Source: Terrisporobacter glycolicus ATCC 14880 = DSM 1288 (GTDB lineage: Bacteria; Bacillota; Clostridia; Peptostreptococcales; Peptostreptococcaceae). From it: a stretch of DNA of 64,000 nt. The notes under the pieces were generated by a model. It made no database searches and was not told the origin of the DNA. It saw only the letters and a list, made by a program, of their open reading frames with translations. The translations under genes were made by a program, and so were the position numbers. Positions 47,893-55,626 of the stretch are shown in pieces; within the stretch, counting starts at the first letter, position 1, and each line of letters opens with the position of its first letter. The stretch covers positions 2,976,001-3,040,000 of the forward strand of contig NZ_CP117523.1 in the NCBI RefSeq assembly GCF_036812735.1, in the 5' to 3' direction.

Positions 47893-49224
47893 CTAACTAA
47901 GCGCTAAATTTATTACTGATAAAATACCTATTATCCAAAGTGTTAAACTTACCTTATGTGCTTCCTTTGAAACTACATGCATTAATATATATGAAATAAA
48001 TCCAAAACATAAACCTATAGATATACTGTAAGTTAAAGGCATTAATAATATTGTTATAAATGCTGATACAGCTATTTTACGATCATCAAAATTTACTTGT
48101 TTTATACTTGTAAACATGAATACTCCAACCATTACTAATGCTGGTGCTGCAGCATATGAAGGAACTGCTCCTAAAAGCGGAGTAAACAATAATGTTATTA
48201 AGAATAATCCTGCCGTAACTACTGAGGCAAGACCTGTTCTAGCACCTGCTGCTATACCTGCTGCTGATTCTCCAAAAGTAGTAACTGTACTCGTTCCAAG
48301 TAATGAACCTATTAATGTAGAGGTAACATCTGCATACAACATTCTTGACAAACCATTTATATTTCCATCTTTACCTTCAAGCCCCATTTGCTTGCAGCAG
48401 CTTATTAAAAACGCTAATGAATCAAACATATCTATAAACATAAATGAGAATATTGGTCCTATTAATGAAAACTTAAGAGCTCCTAATATATCTAATTTAA
48501 ATGCTACCGGTTCTATACTTGGTGGAACTGATATTATGGCACTTGGTAATTCAACATACCCTGTAGCTATTGATATAACTGTAGTTATAACGATACTTAT
48601 TAAAATACCACCCTTTACTTTTTTCACTTCAAATATAAACATTAAAGCAAGTCCAAGTAAAGCTATTAAAACAGTGGGTGTAAATTCACCTAGAGCTACA
48701 AGTGTTGATTGGTCTGCCACTATTACACCCATACTTTTTAAACCTACAAATGATAAGAATAAGCCTATACCTGCTGCCGAAGCTATACTAAGTTCTTTTG
48801 GTATTGCTTGTGCTATATAGTTACGAACTCCTGTTACTGCTAAAATGAAGAATATCATCCCCGAAATGAATACAACTCCTAAAGCTTGTTGCCAAGATAC
48901 ACCTTCTCCTAAAACTAAAGAATAAGTAAAAAATGCATTTAATCCCATACCTGGCGCAAGAGCAAAAGGTGCATTACCTAAAAATGCAAATGTTAATGTA
49001 CCAATGGCAGTAGCTAAAATAGTAACTGTTATAAGTGCTGCTTTGTCCATTCCTGCATCTGCTAATATAGCAGGATTAACAAATACAATATATGCCATTG
49101 TTAAAAATGTTGTAATACCACCGATTACTTCTGTTTTCACGTTTGAACCACGTTCACTATATTTAAATACCTTATCTAAAAATGTCTCTGAACTATTTAC
49201 TTCTTGTTGTCTTTGCGCTTCCAT
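47893..49224 (-). CDS. AzgA/PbuG-type purine permease (NCS2-like)
   Basis: A 443-residue permease with about twelve membrane segments. The family patterns GGITTFLTMAYIVFVNP (about 35), APGMGLNAFF and SFMFIDMFDSLAFLI, plus STVTTFGESAAGIAAGARTGLA, mark the AzgA-like guanine/hypoxanthine group. An upstream ATG at 49284 is in frame but lies inside the riboswitch terminator. The ATG at 49224 follows aggagg and is the real start. First gene of the operon with the amidohydrolase 22 bases downstream; controlled by the riboswitch at 49321-49393. Confidence 0.93.
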   Translation of the reverse strand: MEAQRQQEVNSSETFLDKVFKYSERGSNVKTEVIGGITTFLTMAYIVFVNPAILADAGMDKAALITVTILATAIGTLTFAFLGNAPFALAPGMGLNAFFTYSLVLGEGVSWQQALGVVFISGMIFFILAVTGVRNYIAQAIPKELSIASAAGIGLFLSFVGLKSMGVIVADQSTLVALGEFTPTVLIALLGLALMFIFEVKKVKGGILISIVITTVISIATGYVELPSAIISVPPSIEPVAFKLDILGALKFSLIGPIFSFMFIDMFDSLAFLISCCKQMGLEGKDGNINGLSRMLYADVTSTLIGSLLGTSTVTTFGESAAGIAAGARTGLASVVTAGLFLITLLFTPLLGAVPSYAAAPALVMVGVFMFTSIKQVNFDDRKIAVSAFITILLMPLTYSISIGLCFGFISYILMHVVSKEAHKVSLTLWIIGILSVINLALS

Positions 49225-49252
49225 ATTTCCTCCTAAAGATGTATCAAAATAA

Positions 49253-49294
49253 AAAAAGATATATATTCTATATGAATAGAACATATATCTTTTT
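49253..49294 (-). terminator. Riboswitch expression-platform terminator
   Basis: A long stem (aaaagatatat / atatatctttt plus tctat / ataga) followed by eight T on the minus strand, between the aptamer and the permease start. Confidence 0.88.
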
Positions 49295-49320
49295 AGAATT
49301 TCATCCTTAAGATTCTGTAG

Positions 49321-49393
49321 CTATTCATAGTGATCTCATTTACGGTGAGTTCGTAGAAACTTATGGACCATATTACCATTATATACGAATATT
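49321..49393 (-). promoter_or_regulatory. Purine riboswitch, guanine class
   Basis: Minus strand: P1 (tattcgta with tatgaata), core block tataatggtaatatgg, then agtttctacg, ccgtaaatgaga and tcactatg. This matches the purine aptamer, with P2/P3 loops intact. The specificity position in J3-1 is C (acta rather than atta), predicting guanine/hypoxanthine recognition rather than adenine. The P3 closing pair is G-C where Bacillus xpt has C-G, a covarying change. Confidence 0.93.
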
Positions 49394-49411
49394 AATATCT
49401 GTTTTTTTAAA

Positions 49412-49440
49412 ATTATACATATTTTATTCATATTTTTCAA
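49412..49440 (-). promoter_or_regulatory. Promoter of the purine permease operon
   Basis: Minus strand TTGAAA (49440-49435), 17-base spacer, perfect TATAAT (49417-49412), placed 18 bases before the aptamer. Confidence 0.8.
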
Positions 49441-49527
49441 TACTTTTTGTATTATTTTGTTGAAATATTATATTTTATCGAACATTTCCTTTATTCACCA
49501 ATTAAGATAATACGTTGTTTTATTAAA

Positions 49528-49564
49528 AAAGAAGCTGTTTTCAATTTTCAAATACAGCTTCTTT
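49528..49564 (-). terminator. Terminator of the hydantoinase transcript
   Basis: An 11-bp stem (aaagaagctgt / acagcttcttt) with a 15-base A/T loop and a T-run on the minus strand. The rest of the gap up to 49627 holds no gene. Confidence 0.85.
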
Positions 49565-49627
49565 CTATGTTTAAAAATAATTGAATTTTAAAGATAAAGA
49601 ATATAAAAATAATCAATTCAACTATTC

Positions 49628-51019
49628 TTATTTTTTTAATTCATCATAGCAAAGTGCATATGGTTTTGGTATTACATATTTTCCTTTTCCTTTTTCTCCA
49701 ACAAATTTTCCTCTTTCAGCCACAATTTCTCCACGTAAAAATACTTTATCGGCTATACCTATTTTTTCAAATCCCTCAAAAGCTGCATAGTCTGTTCCTT
49801 CATAACTATCTGCATGTGTTATAGTTCCTCTAAAAGTAGGGTCATATATTACAATGTCTGCATCTGAACCTGGGAGTATAGCACCTTTTTGCGGATATAG
49901 ACCAACAACTTTTGCTGGAGTAGTTGCAAATACTTCAACAAATCTTTGTTTAGATATTTTTCCTTTTTCCACACCTTGTGACCAAAGCATAGCTAATCTG
50001 TCCTGAACACTTGGGCAACCATTAGGAATTTTAGCAAAATTATTAAGTCCATCTTTTTTCTTATCAAATCCACCTGCCACTGCAGCATGGTCTGATCCTA
50101 CTGAAAGTAAATAATTATTTTTTATTGCATCCCACATTGCCTCTAAATGTTCATCTGTTCTAAGCGCTGGTGAACAAACATATTTTGCACCTTCAAAATT
50201 TGGTTTTTCTAAGAAAGATTGGTTTAATGTAAGATAATGTGTACATGTTTCTCCATATATAGGAAGACCTCTTTCATGAGCAGCTTTTATATGTTCCATA
50301 GCTCCCTTCGAAGAAACGTGAACTACAAATAACGGACATCCAGCAAGTTCAGCTAAATAAATTGCCCTTTGAGTAGCTTCATCTTCAACTACAGGAGGCC
50401 TAGAATAAGCATGATATACAGGTTCAGTTTTACCTTCTGCAAGTAATTGATTCTGAAGAGTATACACCATGTCACCATTTTCTGCATGGACCATTATTGT
50501 AATTCCATATTTTTTAGCAAGTTGCATTCCTTTAAATATAAGATCATCTGGAACCATAAAAGGTGTATATTTATATGCCATAAAAAATTTGAGCGTAGTA
50601 ATTCCTGCATCAACCATTTTAGGTATTTCATCAAGCAAACTTTCACTAGTATCCATAACCATACCATGGAATGAATAGTCAGATGATGATTTATCCTTTG
50701 CAAATTCGTCATTTTGTATTTTAACAGACTCTATTATTCCTTTTCCTTTGATCTGTGGTGCAAAATCAACAATTGTAGTAGTTCCACCAACTAAAGCAGC
50801 ATGAGATGTTTCAAAGGAAAGCGTAGCAAAAGATCCCATATGAACATGCTCATCTACCCCACCAGGAAATACATATTTTCCAGTAGCATTTATAATATCG
50901 TGTCCATCTTCACATAAATCCACTCCAATTTGAACAATTTGTTCCCCTTCAATCAGTATATCACCTACAAATTCATCATTTGCAGATATTATAGTACCAT
51001 TTTTAATAATCTTTCCCAT
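49628..51019 (-). CDS. Cyclic amidohydrolase (hydantoinase / dihydropyrimidinase), likely N-methylhydantoinase
   Basis: Opens the ring of hydantoins or dihydropyrimidines. The 463 residues carry the full binuclear metal site: His58/His60 in DEHVHMG, the carboxylated lysine Lys150 in FFMAYK, His in IMVHAENGD (about 178), His234 in FVVHVSSKGA and the catalytic Asp in SVGSDHAAV (about 310). aggagg precedes the ATG at 51019; a longer frame from 51037 is less likely. It is cotranscribed with an N-carbamoylsarcosine amidase under a sigma-54 promoter, so the expected substrate is N-methylhydantoin (from creatinine), yielding N-carbamoylsarcosine. The aerobic pathway uses a different, ATP-dependent enzyme. 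Hydantoin or dihydrouracil remain possible substrates. Confidence 0.85.
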   Translation of the reverse strand: MGKIIKNGTIISANDEFVGDILIEGEQIVQIGVDLCEDGHDIINATGKYVFPGGVDEHVHMGSFATLSFETSHAALVGGTTTIVDFAPQIKGKGIIESVKIQNDEFAKDKSSSDYSFHGMVMDTSESLLDEIPKMVDAGITTLKFFMAYKYTPFMVPDDLIFKGMQLAKKYGITIMVHAENGDMVYTLQNQLLAEGKTEPVYHAYSRPPVVEDEATQRAIYLAELAGCPLFVVHVSSKGAMEHIKAAHERGLPIYGETCTHYLTLNQSFLEKPNFEGAKYVCSPALRTDEHLEAMWDAIKNNYLLSVGSDHAAVAGGFDKKKDGLNNFAKIPNGCPSVQDRLAMLWSQGVEKGKISKQRFVEVFATTPAKVVGLYPQKGAILPGSDADIVIYDPTFRGTITHADSYEGTDYAAFEGFEKIGIADKVFLRGEIVAERGKFVGEKGKGKYVIPKPYALCYDELKK

Positions 51020-51035
51020 AAATATCCTCCTTTTC

Positions 51036-51073
51036 AAAAATAGGGAGCACCCGTTATAATGTGCTCCCTATTT
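51036..51073 (-). terminator. Terminator-like hairpin inside the amidase-hydantoinase operon
   Basis: A 13-bp perfect stem (aaatagggagcac and complement) with a 10-base loop and five T, in the 107-base gap. No room for a separate hydantoinase promoter follows it, so it likely lowers readthrough or protects the amidase mRNA end. Confidence 0.7.
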
Positions 51074-51126
51074 CTATTAAGTAAATACTTTATTATAAAA
51101 TTTTAAGTATGTTCTATATTCGAATA

Positions 51127-51867
51127 TTATTTGTTATCTAATTTTCTTTCTGGAGTTCTATAAACACTTGAGTCTATTCCTTCTAAATATTTAACAACTT
51201 CTTCTACTGAAACAACATCACAGAATTTGGCTTCCATATCGAATAAGTTCCACTCTATAACACCAGGTACTCTATCTCCAACTGTTCCTCTAGGTACTAT
51301 AGTTTTAAATCCATATCCAGTAGAATCCATTACGGTATGTCTGACACATGCACAAGAAGTAGCTCCCATTACTATAAGAGTGTCTACACCTAAATAATTA
51401 AGTGTTTGAGCTAAATGAGTTCCAAAGAAGTTAGATGCATACTTTTTATGAATAACTGGCTCTTCAGGTCTTGGCTTTAATTTAGGATCTATTTCTAACC
51501 AGTCAGTGTTTATGTCAAGAGCGCTCATAGGTATTTTTTCATCCCATCTTGGTAAATCCCATTGTCTTTCTCCTATGTAACCCGTTGTAGTATGGAATAT
51601 AGGTACTCCTGATTTTCTTCCAGCTTCTAAAACCTTAAGTGCTTCTGCACAAACTTCTTCAGAGTGGTCACATGTAAACGGATGTCCCTCACTCATCCAA
51701 GCCTTAGCCATATCTACAGTTGTTATAGCTGGAGCTTTACCAAATCCCATTTCTCTCATAAATCCTCTTTCTTTATAAATCTCTCTTGCTTCTGCAAATG
51801 CCTTTCTTAATAATTCCTCGTCAAATTGATATTGGTCAACAAATTTGTAATCTTTATTTTCTGCCAT
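51127..51867 (-). CDS. N-carbamoylsarcosine amidase-like cysteine hydrolase
   Basis: Isochorismatase-superfamily cysteine hydrolase of 246 residues. The catalytic triad is visible: Asp52 in TTVDMAKAW, a Lys in VIHKKYASNFFGTHL (141/142), and Cys174 in TSCACVRHTVMD. The context VRHTV and KKYASxFFGT resembles N-carbamoylsarcosine amidohydrolase of Arthrobacter more than nicotinamidase. Reaction: N-carbamoylsarcosine to sarcosine, CO2 and NH3. The ATG at 51867 follows agggag; an ATG at 51888 lacks a site. Transcribed from a sigma-54 promoter, with hydantoinase downstream; sarcosine would be consumed by the GrdGFA proteins. Confidence 0.85.
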   Translation of the reverse strand: MAENKDYKFVDQYQFDEELLRKAFAEAREIYKERGFMREMGFGKAPAITTVDMAKAWMSEGHPFTCDHSEEVCAEALKVLEAGRKSGVPIFHTTTGYIGERQWDLPRWDEKIPMSALDINTDWLEIDPKLKPRPEEPVIHKKYASNFFGTHLAQTLNYLGVDTLIVMGATSCACVRHTVMDSTGYGFKTIVPRGTVGDRVPGVIEWNLFDMEAKFCDVVSVEEVVKYLEGIDSSVYRTPERKLDNK

Positions 51868-51932
51868 AAGTAAATCTCCCTTCAACATTTTTATTATTTA
51901 TTAAGGGACCTCTTCCCTTTGCCTTTATATAT

Positions 51933-51948
51933 AGCAAAGTTCATGCCA
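51933..51948 (-). promoter_or_regulatory. Sigma-54 promoter of the amidase-hydantoinase operon
   Basis: Minus strand TTGGCATGAACTTTGCTA: GG and GC of the -24/-12 elements separated by exactly 10 bases (51947-51934), close to the consensus TGGCACN5TTGCW. It lies about 70 bases before the amidase ATG and downstream of two enhancer-like palindromes. Confidence 0.88.
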
Positions 51949-52009
51949 AAATTTAACAGTCTATAAACCTGAGTATTTAGCCATTTGTCATCATTTGATT
52001 AACACGTTA

Positions 52010-52025
52010 TTTGCATTTTCGCAAA
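52010..52025. promoter_or_regulatory. Activator-binding palindrome (UAS) of the amidase promoter
   Basis: tttgcattttcgcaaa, a TTTGC-N6-GCAAA dyad about 70 bases upstream of the sigma-54 -24 box. The same dyad occurs twice before grdG. Confidence 0.75.
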
Positions 52026-52085
52026 AAATATATTCAAATTTATTAGATACCGCTTATATACAGTCTTTTTAAAAATGCAAAGTGT

Positions 52086-52101
52086 ATTGCTTTTTTGCAT
52101 T
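52086..52101. promoter_or_regulatory. Weaker second UAS copy of the amidase promoter
   Basis: attgcttttttgcatt keeps TTGC-N6-GCA of the dyad, 76 bases from the stronger copy. Also part of a wider inverted repeat with aaaaatgcaaa at 52071-52081. Confidence 0.5.
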
Positions 52102-52170
52102 TTTACAAATAAAGAATAGATTTATCTCAAAATGTTTTTAATATAGTAATGATTTTATTAATTTTTATTT

Positions 52171-53553
52171 TTAATCTGTAAATTTCAAATTATACTTATT
52201 CATTTTTCGTGAAAGAGTTGAGTAATGTATTCCTAAAACTTCTGATGCCTGTTCTAAGGTGTGATATTTTTTAATTGTATCTTCTATAATTGTTTTTTCA
52301 TATAGATTTATAAGATAATTTAACTTTTCTTTTTTACCTTCACTTTTACCACCTTTATAATTAGAAATCATTATTTGTGATAAAATTTTACCTGGAATGG
52401 AATCTACCTCTATGTTTTTTTCATTTATTACAAATAAATACTCCACCATATTTTCAAGTTCTCTAACATTTCCAGGATAATTATATCTTATAAGATAATT
52501 CAGAGCTTCTTTTGATATAATCTTATTTACTTTATATTTATTATTTAGTTTATTTATAAAGAAATCAATAAATACAGGTATATCATCTGGTCTTTCTCTA
52601 AGAGGTGGTATGGTGATTGGAAAAACATTAAGTCTAAAAAAAAGATCTTCTCTAAAATTACCATCTTTAACTTCTTTTTCTAAGTTTCTATTAGTAGCTG
52701 CTATTACTCTTATATCAAGTTTTTTGCGTTCCTTCCCACCTACTCTTGTAATTTCTTTTTCTTGAATTGCACGTAATAATTTTGACTGCACCGATAACTG
52801 TAATTCTCCTATTTCATCTAAAAATAATGTTCCTCCATTTGCAAGTTCAAAAAATCCTATTTTTCCATTGTTTGATGCTCCCGTAAATGCTCCTTTTTCA
52901 TATCCAAATAATTCTGATTCAAATAATTCCTTTGGTATAGCTGCACAGTTAACTTTAATAAAGATATTATTTTTTCTTCCACTTAATCCATGAATATATT
53001 TACTAACGACCTCTTTCCCTGTTCCTGATTCGCCATATATCATAACTGTAGAATCAAAATTTGCTACCTTACTGGCTAACTTAGCAGTCTCCTTCATTGC
53101 CTTACTTTCAAATATAAATTCTTCATTTTTGTTGATTAGCTTTTTTAAATGTTTCATTTCTTGATTAACTTTTTCTTGATTAGCAACATGCTGTTTAATT
53201 TCTGACTTAAGCTTTAATAATTCTTCAATATTCCTAGTATTATTAATGACACCGATTATATTATGATTGTTATCAAAAATAGGCTGTGCTGAACTAAATG
53301 CAGATTTACCTGTAACATATGAATGTGTAGTAGAAACAGATTTGCCCTTTTTCAAAACTTCCAAAGATATAGCCTTGTTTATAATTCCATTTTCTAAAAG
53401 AGTTGCTAAATTTTTGTCTATAATGTCTTTTTTCTTTAATCCTGTAATTTTTTCATATTGTGAATTTACATAAATAATATTTCCACTTCTATCTGTAATT
53501 AAAATTCCGTCAAAAGATGAATCTAGAGCATTTTTATAAAAGCTTGTTAACAA
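52171..53553 (-). CDS. Sigma-54-dependent PAS activator of the sarcosine/N-methylhydantoin genes
   Basis: A 460-residue enhancer-binding protein. A PAS domain (about 5-115) is followed by a short coiled coil, the AAA+ domain (about 150-385) with Walker A GESGTGKE, the sigma-54 contact loop GAFTGA and Walker B GGTLFLDEIGEL, and a Fis-type HTH at the C-terminus (EQASEVLGIHYSTLSRKMN). Starts with TTG at 53553 after ggggtggg. It lies between the two sigma-54-driven units of the locus, so it is the likely activator acting at the TTTGC-N6-GCAAA dyads, with the PAS domain sensing a pathway compound or redox state. Confidence 0.9.
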   Translation of the reverse strand: MLTSFYKNALDSSFDGILITDRSGNIIYVNSQYEKITGLKKKDIIDKNLATLLENGIINKAISLEVLKKGKSVSTTHSYVTGKSAFSSAQPIFDNNHNIIGVINNTRNIEELLKLKSEIKQHVANQEKVNQEMKHLKKLINKNEEFIFESKAMKETAKLASKVANFDSTVMIYGESGTGKEVVSKYIHGLSGRKNNIFIKVNCAAIPKELFESELFGYEKGAFTGASNNGKIGFFELANGGTLFLDEIGELQLSVQSKLLRAIQEKEITRVGGKERKKLDIRVIAATNRNLEKEVKDGNFREDLFFRLNVFPITIPPLRERPDDIPVFIDFFINKLNNKYKVNKIISKEALNYLIRYNYPGNVRELENMVEYLFVINEKNIEVDSIPGKILSQIMISNYKGGKSEGKKEKLNYLINLYEKTIIEDTIKKYHTLEQASEVLGIHYSTLSRKMNKYNLKFTD

Positions 53554-53733
53554 AATCCCACCCCTTTTTTAGAATTTCCTCCTTCAATTTACATATTTTT
53601 ATCTTATTCTTTATGAATAGTATTCTATTTACAAATATAATTTCCTTTAATTAAATATACTCATTGCAAGATATCTCTGTTGAAAATTAAATTTATGTAC
53701 AAAACAAATGAGCTATAACTTTCTATATATAAA

Positions 53734-53773
53734 AAATAAGGGAAGAAAATATTTGAATTTTCTTCCCTTATTT
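53734..53773 (-). terminator. Terminator of the grdGFA operon
   Basis: A 17-bp perfect stem (aaataagggaagaaaat and complement) with a 6-base loop, just past the grdA stop. It separates grdA from the activator gene. The rest of the 53554-53789 gap is AT-rich with no gene. Confidence 0.88.
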
Positions 53774-53789
53774 CTAAATTTATTAAATT

Positions 53790-54260
53790 TTAATATTTAC
53801 AAAATTCATCTCTAATTGAGCTCATTTCTTTAATTATATCATCAACATCCAGTACCATTTCCATCATACCTATTTGTTCTTCATATACACTACCGTCAAA
53901 CTCTTCTTTTACTTGCGGCTCGCAAGCATGATATACTTGAAGTCCTAACTGGACTCCTGTCAACGGACCAGCAAATGTCGGATCTCCAGCAGTAACTGTT
54001 TCAGCAGCAAGTCCTGCTGCTTCACCTTCTGCAGCACCTAACATGACCACAACATTTTCACAACCAAATTCTTCAGCAAATTCTTTTACTCTTTTTTGAT
54101 TCTCCAAGTCCATTGCTCCAGCAGCTGTTCAGACAAAACATTCTGTTGAAGAAAATACTACTTTTCCTCCAGCTGTTTTTACACATTCTTCTATAGCAGG
54201 ACCTGGAATACCATCTCTATCACCAATGATAATAATTTTTTTATTTTCCAGTATGCTCAT
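53790..54260 (-). CDS. grdA: Glycine/sarcosine/betaine reductase selenoprotein A (in-frame UGA)
   Basis: Shared selenoprotein A, which takes the carboxymethyl group from protein B and hands it on as a thioester to protein C. The frame is interrupted by TGA at 54131-54129, read as selenocysteine 44: upstream FSSTECFV, then U, then TAAGAMD. Both sides match GrdA perfectly in style ([29 protein letters not shown]). Read through, it is 156 residues, the normal family length. The ATG at 54260 follows tggaggtg. Last gene of the operon after grdF. A weak stem-loop with a GG loop follows the UGA. Proteins C (grdC/grdD) and thioredoxin are not in this window. Confidence 0.95.
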
Positions 54261-54303
54261 TAAAACACCTCCATATAAATTTTTATATAAAAACAAATTA
54301 AAT

Positions 54304-55611
54304 TTATTCAAATACAGTTTGATCACTTACTTCTGTTTGTAATGCTTTTAGTGCTCTCAAAACTAATTCTCGTCTTATTTTTTTACTTCCCTCTTCATCT
54401 AATTCTGGATTTCCAAGAGGATGAGGAATTCCAATAGCTGGTACTATTCTATTCGCACCTATTGTTAGAGAAATAGGAACTACCGTACATATATGAACTA
54501 CTGTTATACCATATCTTTCTATTTCTTTTACCATCGTTGCGCCGCAACGAGTACATGTGCCTCATGTAGAAGTTAGAATTACGCAACTTACGTTATCTTC
54601 TATTAATTTTTTACCTATATCTTCTCCAAATTTTTTAGCATTTCCTACACTAGTTCCTGTACCTGTTGTTGCCATAAAATAGTTTGCTATTTCTCCAACT
54701 ACCCCTTCTTTTTCGAGGTCTCTCATTACATCTAAAGGAACAACTAAATTCGGATTTTTCAGCACAAAAGATCTATCATATCCTCCATGTATAGTTGTAA
54801 AATCATCCTTTCCCATAGATTCCATGTTAGATAAATCATATGTTCCAAACTTAGTTGCACTAGAAGATTCAATTTTATCAGGGTTATCTATAGGAACTAT
54901 ACCACCAGATGTTACTAAAGCTATTTTAACTTTTGACATATCTTTTATAGGTTTAGCTGGTTGTACTCTATCAAAATTAGGCATTTCATACTCTGTAGCG
55001 AACTCTTTTTTATTCATTTTTTTAACTAACATATCAACAGCTCTTTCAGATCCTCTCAAACTATTGAAATAATTTGTTCTTATTCCTTTCAATATATATC
55101 CTTCTTCTTCTGGTGAACCAATTTCTTCTTTTCTAGCTAGTTTCAAAGCTAGTTTGCTAAAATTAGGTATACACTTTCTTAATGTTGCTGCTGAATTTCC
55201 AGTAGATATAATATTTAAATCTAATTTAAACATATCCACACCTGGATTTTCTTCATACATTCCAGTAATTACTGGTATTTCTAATTCATCTTCTACTGCC
55301 TTACATATTGATCCACAAGCAACTCCGTATCTTCCAGCATTAAATGCAGGTCCTGCTATAAATAAATCTGGTTTCTCTTCTTTTATCATATCTAAAAGCA
55401 CTTTTGTTGCTTCTTTTATATTTTCACCAAAGTACGTATCTCCGCATATTACTGTTGCTACTATCTCAGCTTCATCTCCAAAAGCTTTTTGAATTGCTAT
55501 ACCTGGCCCTACTACTCCACTTCTTTTTTCTGGAGGTATATTTGCTTTTTCTTCTCCTCCTACTCCAGCAAAGAAATTATTTATATAATGAACTACTCTT
55601 ATTTTACTCAT
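54304..55611 (-). CDS. grdF: Sarcosine reductase protein B selenocysteine subunit (in-frame UGA)
   Basis: The substrate-specific selenoprotein subunit of protein B, of the GrdB/GrdF/GrdI family. TGA at 54564-54562 falls in [19 protein letters not shown], giving the redox motif UxxCxxC at Sec350. Read through, the protein has 435 residues. The GAFAG-like start [22 protein letters not shown] and the end [25 protein letters not shown] match the family. I choose the sarcosine type (GrdF), not glycine (GrdB) or betaine (GrdI), because of the neighbouring N-carbamoylsarcosine amidase and shared regulation; sequence alone does not prove it. A near-perfect SECIS hairpin follows the UGA. aaggggga precedes the ATG. 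Confidence 0.93.
54535..54549 (-). promoter_or_regulatory. SECIS hairpin of grdF
   Basis: Minus strand CGTTGC-GGC-GCAACG, a perfect 6-bp stem with a GGC loop, beginning 12 bases after the UGA (54564-54562). Bacterial SECIS elements sit at this distance and carry G in the apical loop, where SelB binds. Confidence 0.8.
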
Positions 55612-55626
55612 AATCTTTCCCCCTTT

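Noticed and set aside
48116-48820. 234-residue open frame on the plus strand inside the purine permease gene
   Set aside because: It mirrors a permease with clear family motifs, has no Shine-Dalgarno and a low-complexity composition; it is an antisense shadow.
54129-54326. Split reading frames in grdA and grdF as frameshifts or pseudogenes
   Set aside because: The break in each case is a single TGA at the exact Sec position of the family, the frame is kept on both sides, and lengths after readthrough are normal.
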